In this document: positions 12,967-24,505 of the stretch, in pieces
Numbering within the stretch: position 1 is the first letter of the stretch
Layout of the letters: each line of letters begins with the position of its first letter
From: Gonium pectorale
Taxonomy: Eukaryota > Chlorophyta > Chlorophyceae > Chlamydomonadales > Volvocaceae
NCBI GenBank assembly: GCA_001584585.1
Contig: LSYV01000057.1
Coordinates: 712,330 to 776,329, forward strand
Length of the DNA stretch: 64,000 bases
Direction: 5' to 3'
Made by a program: the position numbers and the translations under genes
The notes under the pieces: generated by a model
Told to the model about the DNA's origin: nothing
Databases searched by the model: none
Seen by the model: the letters and a program-made list of their open reading frames with translations, nothing else

Positions 12967-15900
12967 ATGGCGTGCATGACCAAGCAAGCGTTGCTAGATA
13001 TATGCAAGCAAAATAACTTGTACCGAACGCCTTCCTTAAATGACAACCTGTACTTAAACTTCAAGGGCTTCTCTCAAATTGCCTGCCTCGAAGAATATGT
13101 GAACCTGAAAGCGCTCTTCCTTGAGGGCAACGTGCTGGAGAGCTTGGAGGGGCTGCCAACGCTCAAGGAGCTCAAATGCTTGTGGGTCGGGTGTCGGGGC
13201 GCGGGGGCGCAGGACGGCACGCCACGATAGCGAGGACTTAACCTTCGCTCCCAAAGAGGGCTTCCAGTGTATCCGTCTCAAGGCGTCCCTCCCTCTCGTG
13301 GCCTTGATTTCCCTCGAGCTTGCTGGCGCAGCTGCTCACGGGGTCCCAACCAAACCATTCGCCCCCCTCCTCCCCACCCGCACCGACACCCCCTATCACA
13401 CACAGGTACGTGCAACAAAACTGCATTTGGAAGATCAGCGGCTTGGAGGCGGTGACGAACCTCGACACGCTCAACATCAGCAACAACCAGATCTCCCGCC
13501 TGGAGGGTCTCTCGTGCTGCACGTCCCTCCGCACCCTCATCGCCACGCACAACCGCCTCGCTAGCCTCGAGTCCATTGCCCACCTGGCAGAGTGCAAGTC
13601 CCTCCAAACCCTGGACCTCCAGAACAACCAACTGGAGGACCCGGCAATCTTGGACGTGCTGAAGCAGATCCCCGACCTGCGGTGCCTCTACCTGAAGGGC
13701 AACCCCGTGGTTAGCAACATAAAGAACTACCGCAAGGTTATCATCATCAGCATACCCACGCTTACCTACCTGGATGACCGGCCGGTCTTCGACAACGAGC
13801 GCAGGACGGCGGAGGCGTGGTGAGTGGGGTGGGCAGTGGGGTTCGAAGGCATTCTCAGTAGAGCAGCCCGGGGGCTCATGCCTCTCCCGACTGAAGCAGC
13901 TGAGAGCTGGGAGTTGGCGCCGTTGGGCTGAACGTGCTGATAAGCCCGGACCGCCTATCCCTGAAGTCTAGACCGACGCCCAAGGCAGATCGCTCAAGAC
14001 CGCCGGACCCGAAGCAGCGAGAACAGCAGAAAGCGCTAGTCTCGGGGGGAAGCCCGGTGTCCCGCCCGCCCACAGAGAAGGTCACATGGGGAGTCGCCGA
14101 CCGGTCCCAAACCAGCCCCGACATTGCACACCAGAGCTGACCGTGAGGAAGAAGGGTTGCCGTTGCCAGGGGTCGATGGTGTGTGATCCAGAACCGCCGC
14201 CGTCGGGGGGCCCAGTGCCTATCCCAACAAAACAACCCGCAGAGCGACTGTACACAACCACGAAAGCCGCTGATACTCACCTAGACGAGGAAAACTGTAG
14301 ACGGGACCAAGGGAGAATGTCCCGTGGAGGAAGCAGAGGCACCTGCGGCAGAGGAAATTAGGCGCGATGAAAAAGGGGAAAGAGCGCAAGGAAGAGCATT
14401 CTAAGCTAGGAGTAGCAATGGGTCCCGACGGCAGCTGGCGGAATGAAGTTCGATGGTTGCGGGGGCCGGTATGGCCCGTAACGCGACGGTACGACCGGAC
14501 GGGGAAATGGAAGGGAACGTGAGCGGGCGGAGTCTGCAATCGTTAGCGGGCGAGGACAAGACAAACCAAAAAGAGAAAAAAAAACACGAGGCGGTGTGCG
14601 GTCTGTTGCCGGATCCCCACAGCACCGGGTGGCTCCCTGCAGTGGGAGCCAGCCGAGGGACGTCCCCGCGCGTGCCCGCCCCCGTCCCCAACGCGAAGAC
14701 CCTTGAGCGCGCAGTCCCAGGTGTCGTCCCACCCGCCACGTCAGTCGCTGCCCGCGCCCAAAGGGCTTTTCAGCCGGCCCGGGTGGGGTGGGTTGAAGGG
14801 AAACGGAAATAACAACGACAAGCTGGGCGCCAGCAGCGTATGTCCCGTCCTGCGGCAAAGCCGGTCCTTGCCTCGTTTGGGAGGGAGGCGGGGTGGGACG
14901 GCGGTGAAGGACGGCGGCGGAGGACGGGGAGGCGGTGGAGCGCAGGACAAGATGGAGGCATTTCCGGGGCTGGGAGAGTGCAGGCGAGCGGATTGGAGGC
15001 CGGCCGGTCGAGCAGAGTGGGCTGGGCAAATTGTTTGGGTTAAGGGTCCAGGGGGGCTCCGCTGTCGCTACGTTTGGGAGCTGCGGGAGGTGGAGACCGC
15101 AGGGCATTGCACCAGGGAAATGAATTCGCGCCGGCACACCCTTCTCATGACGGTGGTGCAGGGCGGAGGGCGGCCTGGAGGCGGAGCGCGCAATGCGCAC
15201 CAAGCTTAAGGAGGAGGAAGACGAGCGCAACCGCAAGAATCACGAGTTCATGATGCAGATGCGGGCGCAGGGCTGGCGAGAGGTGGGTTGCTTGGTTGCG
15301 TGCAGCGCCTCGGGCAGCCCGCCTGTGGGGAACGGAGGGACGCTGTGGCTGGTAGGATTGGCGCATCAACCATGCAGGCTGCCAGTCTCTCGGCCCTCCG
15401 CCAATTCCGCGGCGACCATCGTTCCGCGGTTCAACCCCCGCTCGTCACCCCTTCTTGCCGACTCCCCATGCCTTTGTTGTGGTGCTCCATCTATCGAAGT
15501 ATCTATGTTCCTTTCTTGCTAACGGTGCCCTCCTCCCGCGCCTCCTCCCCGCCCGCGCAGCGGCGCAAGCGGCTGGGCCTGCCGGAGGGAGACACCGACC
15601 CCGCGCTGGACGAGCTGAGCGACGGGTCGATAGACTTTGAGGAGGACCCGCCCGAGCTGGTGGAGGCGCGGCAGCGGCTGGCGGCCTACACCGCGCGGCC
15701 CGGGGAGGAGGAGCCCGCAGGCAAGCGGGGTTCGGGCAACGCACCAACGGACCTTCCACTCACCGCATGGATGGGTGCAGCTTGTGCGCCGGGATGCTGC
15801 GGGAGCCGTGCTGCCTGTGGTGCCTCTTTGCCCACAACCTGCACTGCAGCTCCCAGGTCAACCTGTTTCGCGCAGAAGGCCGGCACGTCCATCCAGCTCC

Positions 15901-16283
15901 CCCGCCCTCGACTTGCCCTCCTCACAGACGTGGCGTGCACGCGGCAGCAGCTGGCCTCACAGGGCCGGCGCATCCAGGAGGGGCACTGGCAGCCGGGCAG
16001 CGCCGAGCAGGACTCGCAGGTGTACCTGGAGTCGGTGCGGGCGGCGCAGGCCGAGCTCGACGTGGCAGCGGCGCCAGCGGCGGCCAGCGCGGCAGCGCCC
16101 AGGCCGCGGAGCCACGCGCTGCCGCCGGACAGCCCCGCTGGGTCCGACTCGGAGGGGAGAGGCGGCGGCGAGGAGCAGGACGCGGCGGCAGGGGCCGACG
16201 GGGACAAGGGCGGGGAAAAGGCCAGCCGGAGCGCCGCGCATATCAGTGCTGAGGCGGTGGCGGACCTGAACGAGCTGGACTGA
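12967..16283 (+). CDS. DNAAF1: Dynein axonemal assembly factor 1 (leucine-rich-repeat protein, ODA7/LRRC50)
   Basis: Cytoplasmic factor needed to preassemble axonemal dynein arms. Five exons join in phase to 421 residues: 12967-13181, 13406-13819, 15162-15282, 15561-15720 and 15928-16283. The N-terminus [19 protein letters not shown] and the following run of about six SDS22-type leucine-rich repeats ([42 protein letters not shown]) end in a cap containing [20 protein letters not shown], the hallmark of this family. An acidic, charged helix follows ([17 protein letters not shown]), then Glu/Ala-rich low-complexity sequence to the stop. Intron 2 is long (1342 bp). The last intron uses a GC donor, or else is retained because it is open in frame. 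Presence of this gene implies motile cilia. Confidence 0.95.
15721..15927 (+). other. GC-AG, frame-open last intron of DNAAF1
   Basis: The exon ends CCCGCAG and continues GCAAGC; the acceptor is CTCACAG before ACGTGG. Removing 207 nt keeps the frame, and reading through also gives no stop. A GT donor 11 nt further on (GGGGTTCGG) is a possible alternative in the same phase. Confidence 0.55.
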
Positions 16284-18008
16284 ACTGGAGCCGGAGCTGG
16301 GGCCCGTCGTAGCTGGAGCTGGGGCCCGGCATACGTGGCTCGGGCAGTGTTAAGTGATCTGACTGAGCAGGATTGGCCCATCCGAGATACAGGAGTGTTT
16401 GCCCTGCTCTCTCAGATGGGGCGTGGAGCGGAGGCAAAGGGGTGTGGGAATGAATCAAGTGTGAGGAGGGCGTGGGGGTGCGTGGTTTAGCCCGGACGGT
16501 AGGGGGCGCGACATGTGTGATCGGTGGCGGGAGGTTGGAACCCAGTTGGGGCCAAGGGCTCTGCTACGGAGTACGCACACTGAATGCGCGAACGCAACCT
16601 TCTCTTCCGCGCTGCTCCTGTGCGTGCGCTGCGAAGCGTGCACAGCCTACCTGTACCATGCCAACCGAATGGAGCCCGGGGGCGTGCGATAGTCGGGCAG
16701 CGAACGGGTGTCGCTACGTTCCGCTGATGTGACATCAGAGTGGGCTGGCTCCTGAGCTGTGACTGGCCTCAAGCGGTCTGCACATACGAGCCCGCTAGCC
16801 CTGCCCACGGTAACCACCGGCAAGTACCCTCGTCTGAATGTAGCAGCATTGCTTCACATCTCCTGTGCACAGTGCACCTGACTTACATCTGGCCGCCTGC
16901 CCTTACTCGAGCGTGTCACCCCGCCTCGTCTCACCCCGCCTCGCAAACCTCATCATCCGGCCAGCCTCCAGGCTGGGAGCGGGACGGGGTTCTTGCTTCT
17001 TGGGGACATTGGGCTGACTGTTCATACTTGTTCATACCGGCCTACACCACTGCCAGCGGATGCTCCAGATAACAGTTTCGCCAACCCGCAACGGCCCGAA
17101 AGAACAGTCGAATGGGACCAGGCGGCGGGTTCGCCCGGCTCTCGCAGTCCCACCACACCACCGTCGCCCTTGCGCACCTGCTGCGCCCAGGACACCAAGC
17201 CAGAGTGGCGTCCCGGACTTATGTGAGCCTGATTGCGGCACTGCTACTCTACTAGGGTCAGACAGCACTAATCGTAGCAATACCGTATGCACACGAACGA
17301 ATCCAAAAAGTACTGCGAAGGCATCCTGCGGTTAGTGAATAATGCCGAAACTTTGTCGCCTGCTGGGTGTCGCCACGTATATGAAGCGCAGCGGCGCGGC
17401 GCAGAAACACACGCCGCGCAAGGTCAAAACACGCGCCTGCACACGCCTCTGCTGCTGCAAGGGCTCGAGGAAACCAGGCCATGACCATACGGGCATTGCA
17501 ACCTAGGCCATAAGAGGCTTCCTGACCGGAACAGCGCTCCCCCTCAACACTCGCTCGCTCATCTCATGTAGCTGCCCTGCCATGTAGCACCGCCAGCGAC
17601 GGGCGTCCCAGCCCACGGCCTACTGCTACTCCCTAATACCGACACGTCAGCGCGCAAGCCGCCCACATGCCGGAGCGGCCCACCCGCATCCCCAAGTCCC
17701 CAGACGACAGCAGGCCAAGGCGCCCAAATCCCGCCCCGCGCCAGCCTGAGATTGTTGCCCCAAGCTGCCCCGCAGGCGCCGCGGCAAGGCTCCAAGAGCG
17801 CATGGCAACGGCAGCCCATCGCAGCGCGCGCGGCCGCTTTCTCCAAGCCCAGCGGTTTTGGGGAACGCGCCACGAATCCCCTCTTCCTACCCCCTGCAGC
17901 GAACACGCGCCTGCCGGAGGCGGCCAGGACCACCGCCCGTCCTGCCGTCCCATTGCGGAGCCTGCCCTGCGGCCACTCGCATGGGCATCCGCAGCAGTCC
18001 GAGTCTGC
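16284..18008. other. Convergent intergenic region, DNAAF1 / DEG protease
   Basis: 1.7 kb between the 3' ends of two convergent genes. It should contain both 3' UTRs. I see no exon with recognisable protein similarity, no repeat array and no RNA gene. Confidence 0.5.
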
Positions 18009-21000
18009 CTACTTCCCGGCGGCCAGGATCGCCTGCAGCTCCAGCTCTTGCAAACCCTGCAAGCAGTCGCGCGGGCGGAGCTTATTGCACCTGTCAGATA
18101 TTGCGCGTTGTCAGGAGGGTCCTAACCTTCTACTCCAGCGCAAGCCACCGTGCCCTTGCCGCGCCTCACCCCGACCCCGAGTCCGAATGACCCGTCAGCA
18201 CACCTGGTCCGTGCTGCGGATGACCTTGAGGGCCACGGTGTCCCCTGCCTCCAGCCCGTCCAGCGCCGCCAGCAAATCGCCCCCACTGTTGATGGGCCGC
18301 TCATTGAGGGCCTGGATCACGTCGCCTGGGGGGAGTTCAGAACGAGTAGGTGCGGCAGGGACAACGTGACAGAGGCACATGGACCCAACTAGCACATAAG
18401 CGCGCCTGAACCACGCCGCCTGGGAGGCATGTGGTAAGCAGCGCGGGCCAGGGGCTGGTGAGGGGCAGCAGAAGCTGGAAACGGCGTGGCAAAAAAGTTG
18501 GCTGTGTCCCGTTGTTTGATAGCCGATACCGGTCAAGGGCAGGCCTCCGGCGCACGACGCGCGGGGCAAAGGCTGAGTGGCGGACGCTGTCAAAAAATGG
18601 GAAGAGGGGCAGTGACCCATGGGTCCACGCCGGCCCAGTCCAAGTCCCGCAGCCTGCCCACATCCGGCCTGCCCGTCGCCTGTTCTCCCGCCCCCACCCG
18701 CACCAGTGATGATGCCCGACAGGCCCCGCCGTGTGGGCAGCAGCCCCGCCTTCTCGGCTGCGCCGCCCGGTGTAATCGCCTGGATGAGCGCCCCGCGGCC
18801 CACGTTGAGCCGCTGCGCCACGCTGTCGGTGGCGATCTGGGTCGGTGGGCGGAGGTAGGGGCGGGAGTCGGAGCAAAAAGGGGAGCGGAAGGGGGCTCGG
18901 AGATGGGCGCTGACGGCCGCCAATGGAAGCGACACCGCTGCTGTGTTTGCCTCGCTGTGTTTGCCTCGCTGCCCGCTCCGCCCTGACCTGAATCGGGCGA
19001 CACTGTGCAAAAAGCTTTCCCCCCGTTGCAGCAGTCACAGCCCCCTCCCCGCAGTAGCACGCTGGCGAGCCCGTCCATGCCTGCGTAATCACTCCACAGT
19101 ACACGGCCGCTTTCCCTCGCCACACTGGCCCCGCTGCGGATTTCCCCAAGACCTATGCCCGCCCTCCTCGTCATCGTCAGTGTCATACCCCTCGCACATT
19201 CCCCTCCTCAGGCAAGAGCCAAGCAGCCGCTTGGCCCCCTCAACAAACCTGCGCGTCTAGGCTGGGCCGCACCACCTTGCCATTCGCAATGAGCTGAGGC
19301 ACCACCCGCTTCACCTGCAGGGCGCGGACGGCGTGGGGTGGCGGGAGGAGAGTAGCCTGTGAAATCCCATCGCAGGAAGCAGCTGCGACGGGCCAACACT
19401 CGGCGTTGGGCCCGCGCGCCAGCGGCCCGACGCAACATGCACGCTCCACCGCTTAAGGGCAACGCCCCACCGCCGGTTGCGCCCGCACGTGCCTCAACAG
19501 CTCACAGCAATCGCCGGCGGCGCCCGCTCGGATCCCTCCTTACCACCCCTCGGTCTACCATCCCTGCAAATCCCTCATCCGTCTTGCGCCTCACCAGGTC
19601 CACGGGTATGGCGAAGGCCACGCCGGCCGAGCTGCCGGTGGGCGTGAAGATGGCGGTGTTGACGCCAATTACGCGGCCGGCCGAGTCGAGCAGCGGGCCG
19701 CCGCTGTTGCCCGGGTTGATGGAGGCGTCTGGGGTGAGCATGTGCGTGTGCATGCATGTGGACAGGGGGAGGCGGCGAGGGGAAGTCGACGGAGGGGCGT
19801 CGGGGTGATAGTGGGGGCGTGGAGGGGTATAGCATCTCGACAACACAACCAGGGACGGCCGCGCGGGCTTGCCGCACGTGAGGCGCCTCCACGTGCCGCG
19901 GCAGCCGCCGGCGCATCCCCAGACCCGCAAGGTGCCCACGCCCCTGAGCAGCGGGTCCGTCGCCGCGCAGCGCCATCCTTCACCCTCCCTTCCCTCCGCC
20001 ATCGTCCTGTGCATCACCCCGCGCACCCGTCTGTATGCCTCCCGGTATGGTGGTGCCAAGGGGACTCCGGATGTCTCGGTCCAGGGCGCTGATCACGCCT
20101 GCCAGGAGGGGGAGAGAGTGTGAGGTACCACGGCCCGAGAGGGGCCAGGCGATGACGGGCGTAAGGTGGGAGCACATGGGTACGATTCCAGCGTCGCCGG
20201 GCTGCGTTAACCTGCTGCTGGACAATATGGACCGCATGGACGGAACAGGTGTGTAGCGTCGGCTGGACGGGCGTTGAGGGCAATGGGTGCGCTCCGCAGG
20301 CGATCGGCCTGGCGGGTCAGCCCCAGCAGCCAGCGGGCGGGCAGGCCCTTCTTCCCACCCTCCCCTTCGGCCATAAGAGCACGCCGCCACCCCTCCCTCT
20401 CCCCCTGCCCGCCCGAATGCTGCCCCAGACCTACCGCTGGTGAAGGTCCGCGTGAAGCCAAAGGGGTTGCCGATCGCAAAGCACTGCTGCCCCACGCGCA
20501 GCCCCTCGCTGCCGCCCAGCGCCACCGGCCGCAGCGCCGAGGGCGGCGCACCGCGCAGCCGCAGCACCGCCAGGTCGCGACTGCGGTCGGCCCCCACCAG
20601 CTCCGCGTCGAACGTCTGCTCCGCGCCGGCCCCCGCAGGGAGCAGCAGCGTAACCTAGCACCAAGCACATGGCAGCGGACGGGTGCGGCGTGAAGCAGTG
20701 GGATGACCAAGAGCCGTGCTGGGAGGTGAGGTTCAACGTGCGGGAACCCCCACACGAGTGTTGTGCTTACATGTTAACACATCCAAATACCGCGCGCGCG
20801 TTCGGGGACGTAACCGGCCGTTGCGGCGTCATGCCAGCCCAGCTGGCGCGCAGGCGCATCGGCGCGGTCGGCTCGCCGGGACGCGGACCCCGAAGCTGGT
20901 CCCAGCAACCGGGTCGGCAGCGCACCTTTGCGACCTTTGGCGGCTCCTTGCCCGGCAGCCGCGCCGCGGGGTCCGGCCCCAGCGCCTTCAGAGAATTGAG

Positions 21001-22024
21001 CACCACATGGTAGTTGGTGACCACGTGACCCTCCTCGTCCCAAATGAACCCTGAGACGGCAGGGGCCAGGGGAGGGGACCGGCTTGATCCTGTGGTCGGC
21101 CGCGTGGACGATTTTGGGCTGCGTGGCGCAGAGGAACCCCGTGGCGATAGCGCACGCTGTTTGAGCACCCAGATCGGAGGATGGGCCTGTGCCGGGAGCT
21201 GCGCCCCTTGAGGCGTGGCCCGGGCCGAGCCACAAGGTTGGGGGAACAACATACTGACCCCTGCCACGCCTAGGGACACGGGGCCCCATGCCATGGCCCG
21301 AGCCCTGCTACCCAAACGTCGAGGCGCTCTGCTGTCGCACCTGTGCCATTGCCCTCCGGCACGTCCACCTCTGGGCTGGCAGCCGCACGACCCTGTTGGA
21401 CAAAGCGTGGGGCGTTTGGGGGCTGGGTCTGGACACTCATTCGGGGTGCAGGAGACGTGGCCCAGAGGGCGGGCTAGACGGTTGCGGGCCCCAGCGCCCG
21501 CGGAACAGTGGCCATACCTGCAGGGCGACGTCAACAACATTAACGATGGAGTTGTTGTTGCGCTCAAACACGGCAACCGCTGCTGCCTCCCTGTAGAATG
21601 GGAGCGAAGAGGGGGTAGGAGGGGTGCGGGCAGGTACGCAGTCATGGAGCACGCAAGATGGAACTGACCGGACCTTACCGAGGAGAGAGAGGAGGGCTAG
21701 GTACCGTAGGCGGTGTGACTTCCTCTACCGTAAGCGCCTTCGCGCCTGAGGCCGGCCACAACGCGTTGGCAAGCGCAAGCGCGGATAGGAGTTCGCGCCT
21801 CGTGCAGCCTCCCTGCAAATTGTGAATGCATCGCTACTTGAATCCTTTTCAAGCTGGCTAGGGGGCGAACAGAAAATACTCCGAAGACCGACCATCCAGT
21901 GGAGGTTTGCCGCGCGTTCTGCCTCAACGCAGGCCTGCTGGCCCGCGGTGGAGCTGATGCGTGTTAGTCTATGTCGCGGGCAGTGCTTGTACGTTGTGGT
22001 GCTTCTTCCTGTGAGGGACCTCAT
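18009..22024 (-). CDS. DEG/HtrA-type serine protease with PDZ domain, probably plastid
   Basis: ATP-independent trypsin-like protease of the DEG1/DEG8 type; plant relatives work in the thylakoid lumen on damaged photosystem proteins. Eleven exons: 22024 or 21895-21729, 21590-21518, 21392-21341, 21050-20926, 20654-20435, 20098-20027, 19728-19595, 19314-19249, 18836-18704, 18325-18204 and 18056-18009. Starting at ATG 21895 the model is 403 residues; at ATG 22024 it is 446. The triad is complete: His112 in VTNYHVV, Asp166 in SRDLAVLRL, Ser245 in [25 protein letters not shown] and [20 protein letters not shown] are typical oxyanion and substrate-loop segments. One PDZ domain follows ([28 protein letters not shown]). 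Exon 21392-21341 supplies the VPEGNGTG linker before the catalytic domain. The first exon and the final 48-nt exon are less certain than the core. Confidence 0.92.
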
Positions 22025-23087
22025 AACTGCCCCAGTTACAGTTCCCTCAGCAGTCGAGAGGCACTAACGAATAGATTGGCAAACATGGTAGCAATAACGC
22101 GTATCAGCCGTACGGCGTGCACACTTGCCTGCTTCGCCGTACACGAACACACACACGTGCCCCACCCCAACTCCTCACCGGTTGCCAAAAAGGCTGAAAA
22201 GAAACCCGCGGCGGACCCTCGTTATGCACAGAGCACCCAAAATGTCGCTGAGTGGCCCTTCACAGAGACGAACGAATAGAGGTTTGTCGAGTACGGCATA
22301 ATCCACAGCAAGGCACACGAGCCTGCAAGTCATCTGGCGCAAATGTCGCCCCTACTGCAAGTGCACAGCAAAATATTAACGGGTAAACGGTAAGTGGCCA
22401 GCCTGGGCAGCAGCCATTACCTAAAAGTTATGGGGGCCGTAGGGGACTCCCACCGCGGGAGACCTCCCAACATCAGGACACTACTACCCAAAACCGAACG
22501 ACACTGTAACGTGTGCCATCCTTTTCATGCACACGCGCGATGCACATACTGCGATTGGCACAGCTGTGATGTGGATGTGCACAGGGCTGAATAATTAAGC
22601 TTGGACACGTGCAAGACCTCACACGTATAAACATGTCCCGACAACTCCGGAAACCGGGCATCAAGTGTAACTTGATGCCACTGAAATTCCTCTCACCCCT
22701 GCCGTGTGACATGCGTTTCGTGCACATATGTGGACATGTTTGTCTGTGCCGCAGCTTCTCCACAGTTTCCCACACAAAAACTACAATGGTGTCAGTGGCG
22801 GCGGCGCCCTTATTATACCAAGCTGTGTTTAGTATTCGCAGGGCCCGAGCAGACCCGCCCACCTCCTCCACACCCTCGCGCTCCTCGCCTGCCAGTTGCT
22901 TCCTCTCGGCGCCGCCAAGACGGCTTTCCCTACTCCTCATCGCCACCTCCAAACACGGCAGTCGGCCGACTACCGCCCATGCTGGCATTGCTCCTCGTTC
23001 TCCGTGACCTGTCATTGCACAACCCTCCGGGCCAGCCCATCCAGCCGGCCAACCATCAACCCATGGAGCGCCACGGTCGCGCTCCTC
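22025..23087. other. Intergenic: DEG 5' flank and His-rich gene 3' flank
   Basis: 1.06 kb between two genes on the minus strand. The sequence is less GC-rich than the genes around it. I see no convincing exon, array or RNA gene. Confidence 0.5.
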
Positions 23088-24206
23088 CTACGCCTCCTGG
23101 CGGAGGTGCTGCTCCTCGCTGCCGTGCACCAGGGCGCACATGGGCGCGGCGCCGCCAACGTACGGCACGTGCCGCATCTCGGGCGAGCGCGGGTTGGGCT
23201 CCTCTGCCGCCAGCTGGTTCAGGCGGGAGCTGCTGAAGCTGCGCCACCATTCGGCGCCGTGCCAGCCGCCATGTTGGGGCTGGTTGTGGTGGGTGCCGTG
23301 GTGGTGGTGACCGTTCGGGTGGGCGCCGCCGCCGCTGCTGCGGTTAGGGTGGCCGTGTCCGTGCGTGTGGCCGTGGCCGTGGGTGTGCCCGTGCCCGTGC
23401 GGGTAGGCGCCACCGCCACTGCCTGGGCCGCGGCTGCTGCGCGCCGCTGCTAGGGAGTCTCCGTTCTGAGCGGCTACATACAGGGGCTGGTCTTGATGGG
23501 CGCCGGAGGTGGAGGCACCGTTGGCCCCGTGCGCCCCCAGGGCTTCCTGCGGGCTCTGGTCCCGCTCCGTTGGTCGCGGTCGAGTCGTGTCGAATGATGT
23601 GGTGCGCCCGCACCCAGCGTCCTTGAGGGACTGGCCCGCATTGGCCGCCGTGGGGCTGGGCTTGGCCCCACCGAGGACGAGTGTCGCAACTGCGTCCACA
23701 GGGTCCGTCGAGTCGCAGTCGACGGCCGACTCTGCTGAGGGCCACCCATCGGGGTGAGGGGACGTGGGGTCGGAGTGGCCCTTGCGAACCGGGAACGTGA
23801 GGACTGCTGTGGGCTTGGCCTTGGCGCCTCGCCGTGGGGGTGCTGGAGGTGCAACTTCAGTGGCAGGCCCAGGTTCTTCGCCTGCATCCGGACAGAGGGG
23901 CAGTTTGTCAGGATAAACAATACTCATGCAACAGCTGAACTATGAGGCCGCTTCGAGCAGAGCTCTGCAGTCCGACTGCGCGCGCAAGTAACGTGGCCTG
24001 CGGAACACGCTGCGCTTCCCACCACGAGGATATGCATCCCGACACATTGTGCGAACAAGCGGAGAACGTCCCAAACTGCAGACTCGCAAGGAGAGACACA
24101 GCGTGAAGCCAACGACCCCGCCCAGCGAGGAGACGCCCTCCGACATATATGTCCCCTTATTAAGCTCACCAAACATGAGGTCCAGTTCAAAGTTAGAAAA
24201 CTCCAT
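23088..24206 (-). CDS. Unrecognised His-rich protein, 276 residues
   Basis: I do not recognise this family. A 37-nt first exon (24206-24170) encodes MEFSNFELDLMF and joins in phase to exon 23881-23088, where the frame stays open to TAG. The acceptor GATGCAG and donor GTGAGC are good, and the joined frame is much longer than its neighbours. The protein has a Pro/Ala/Ser-rich first half, then H-G-H-G-H-T-type repeats and a second H-H-H-H tract at about residues 180-225, then a compact end containing HGAEWWRSF, SPEMRHVPYVGG and HGSEEQHL. No signal peptide or membrane segment is evident. The His tract suggests metal binding, which is inference. It is head-to-head with the lipase gene, 299 bp apart. 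Confidence 0.6.
23340..23405 (-). repeat. In-frame His-Gly/His-Thr coding repeat
   Basis: About three 18-bp units encode H-G-H-G-H-T blocks in the His-rich protein. The third-base changes between units are mostly silent, which suggests the reading frame is used. Confidence 0.7.
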
Positions 24207-24505
24207 GGTGCAGCGAAGGGAGACAGGAAAGCTAATCGACAAGTTCTGCTCAGGACCAGTCTATAATGTAGAGCATATAGTGTGACGATTGTGGCGCTGT
24301 GGTTGTTTTCTAGGCAAGGACCCGAGGACGTGTCAATGGCTAACGGTAAAAGCGAATGTCCTTCTTTTTCGTCAGAGCGTTCCGGGCTTTATTTGACCTA
24401 AGAAATATAACTACTTCAACACTGTAAAATTGTAAAGGGGGATAGTTCCCCTCTGCTTCTTCGTGTCCGACGCGACACGGGCTCCACTCCAGCAGGGAAA
24501 GGCCT
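24207..24505. promoter_or_regulatory. Divergent intergenic region, His-rich gene / lipase
   Basis: 299 bp between two start codons on opposite strands, so both promoters must be here or overlap the genes. It is AT-richer than the flanks, particularly 24330-24440. No specific box can be supported. Confidence 0.55.

Noticed and set aside
14406..15236. Minus-strand frame of 276 codons
   Set aside because: It lies across the long DNAAF1 intron and next exon in antisense, is Pro/Ser/Arg-rich and resembles no protein.
17752..18369. Plus-strand frame of 205 codons
   Set aside because: It overlaps the last two DEG exons in antisense and has no conserved features.
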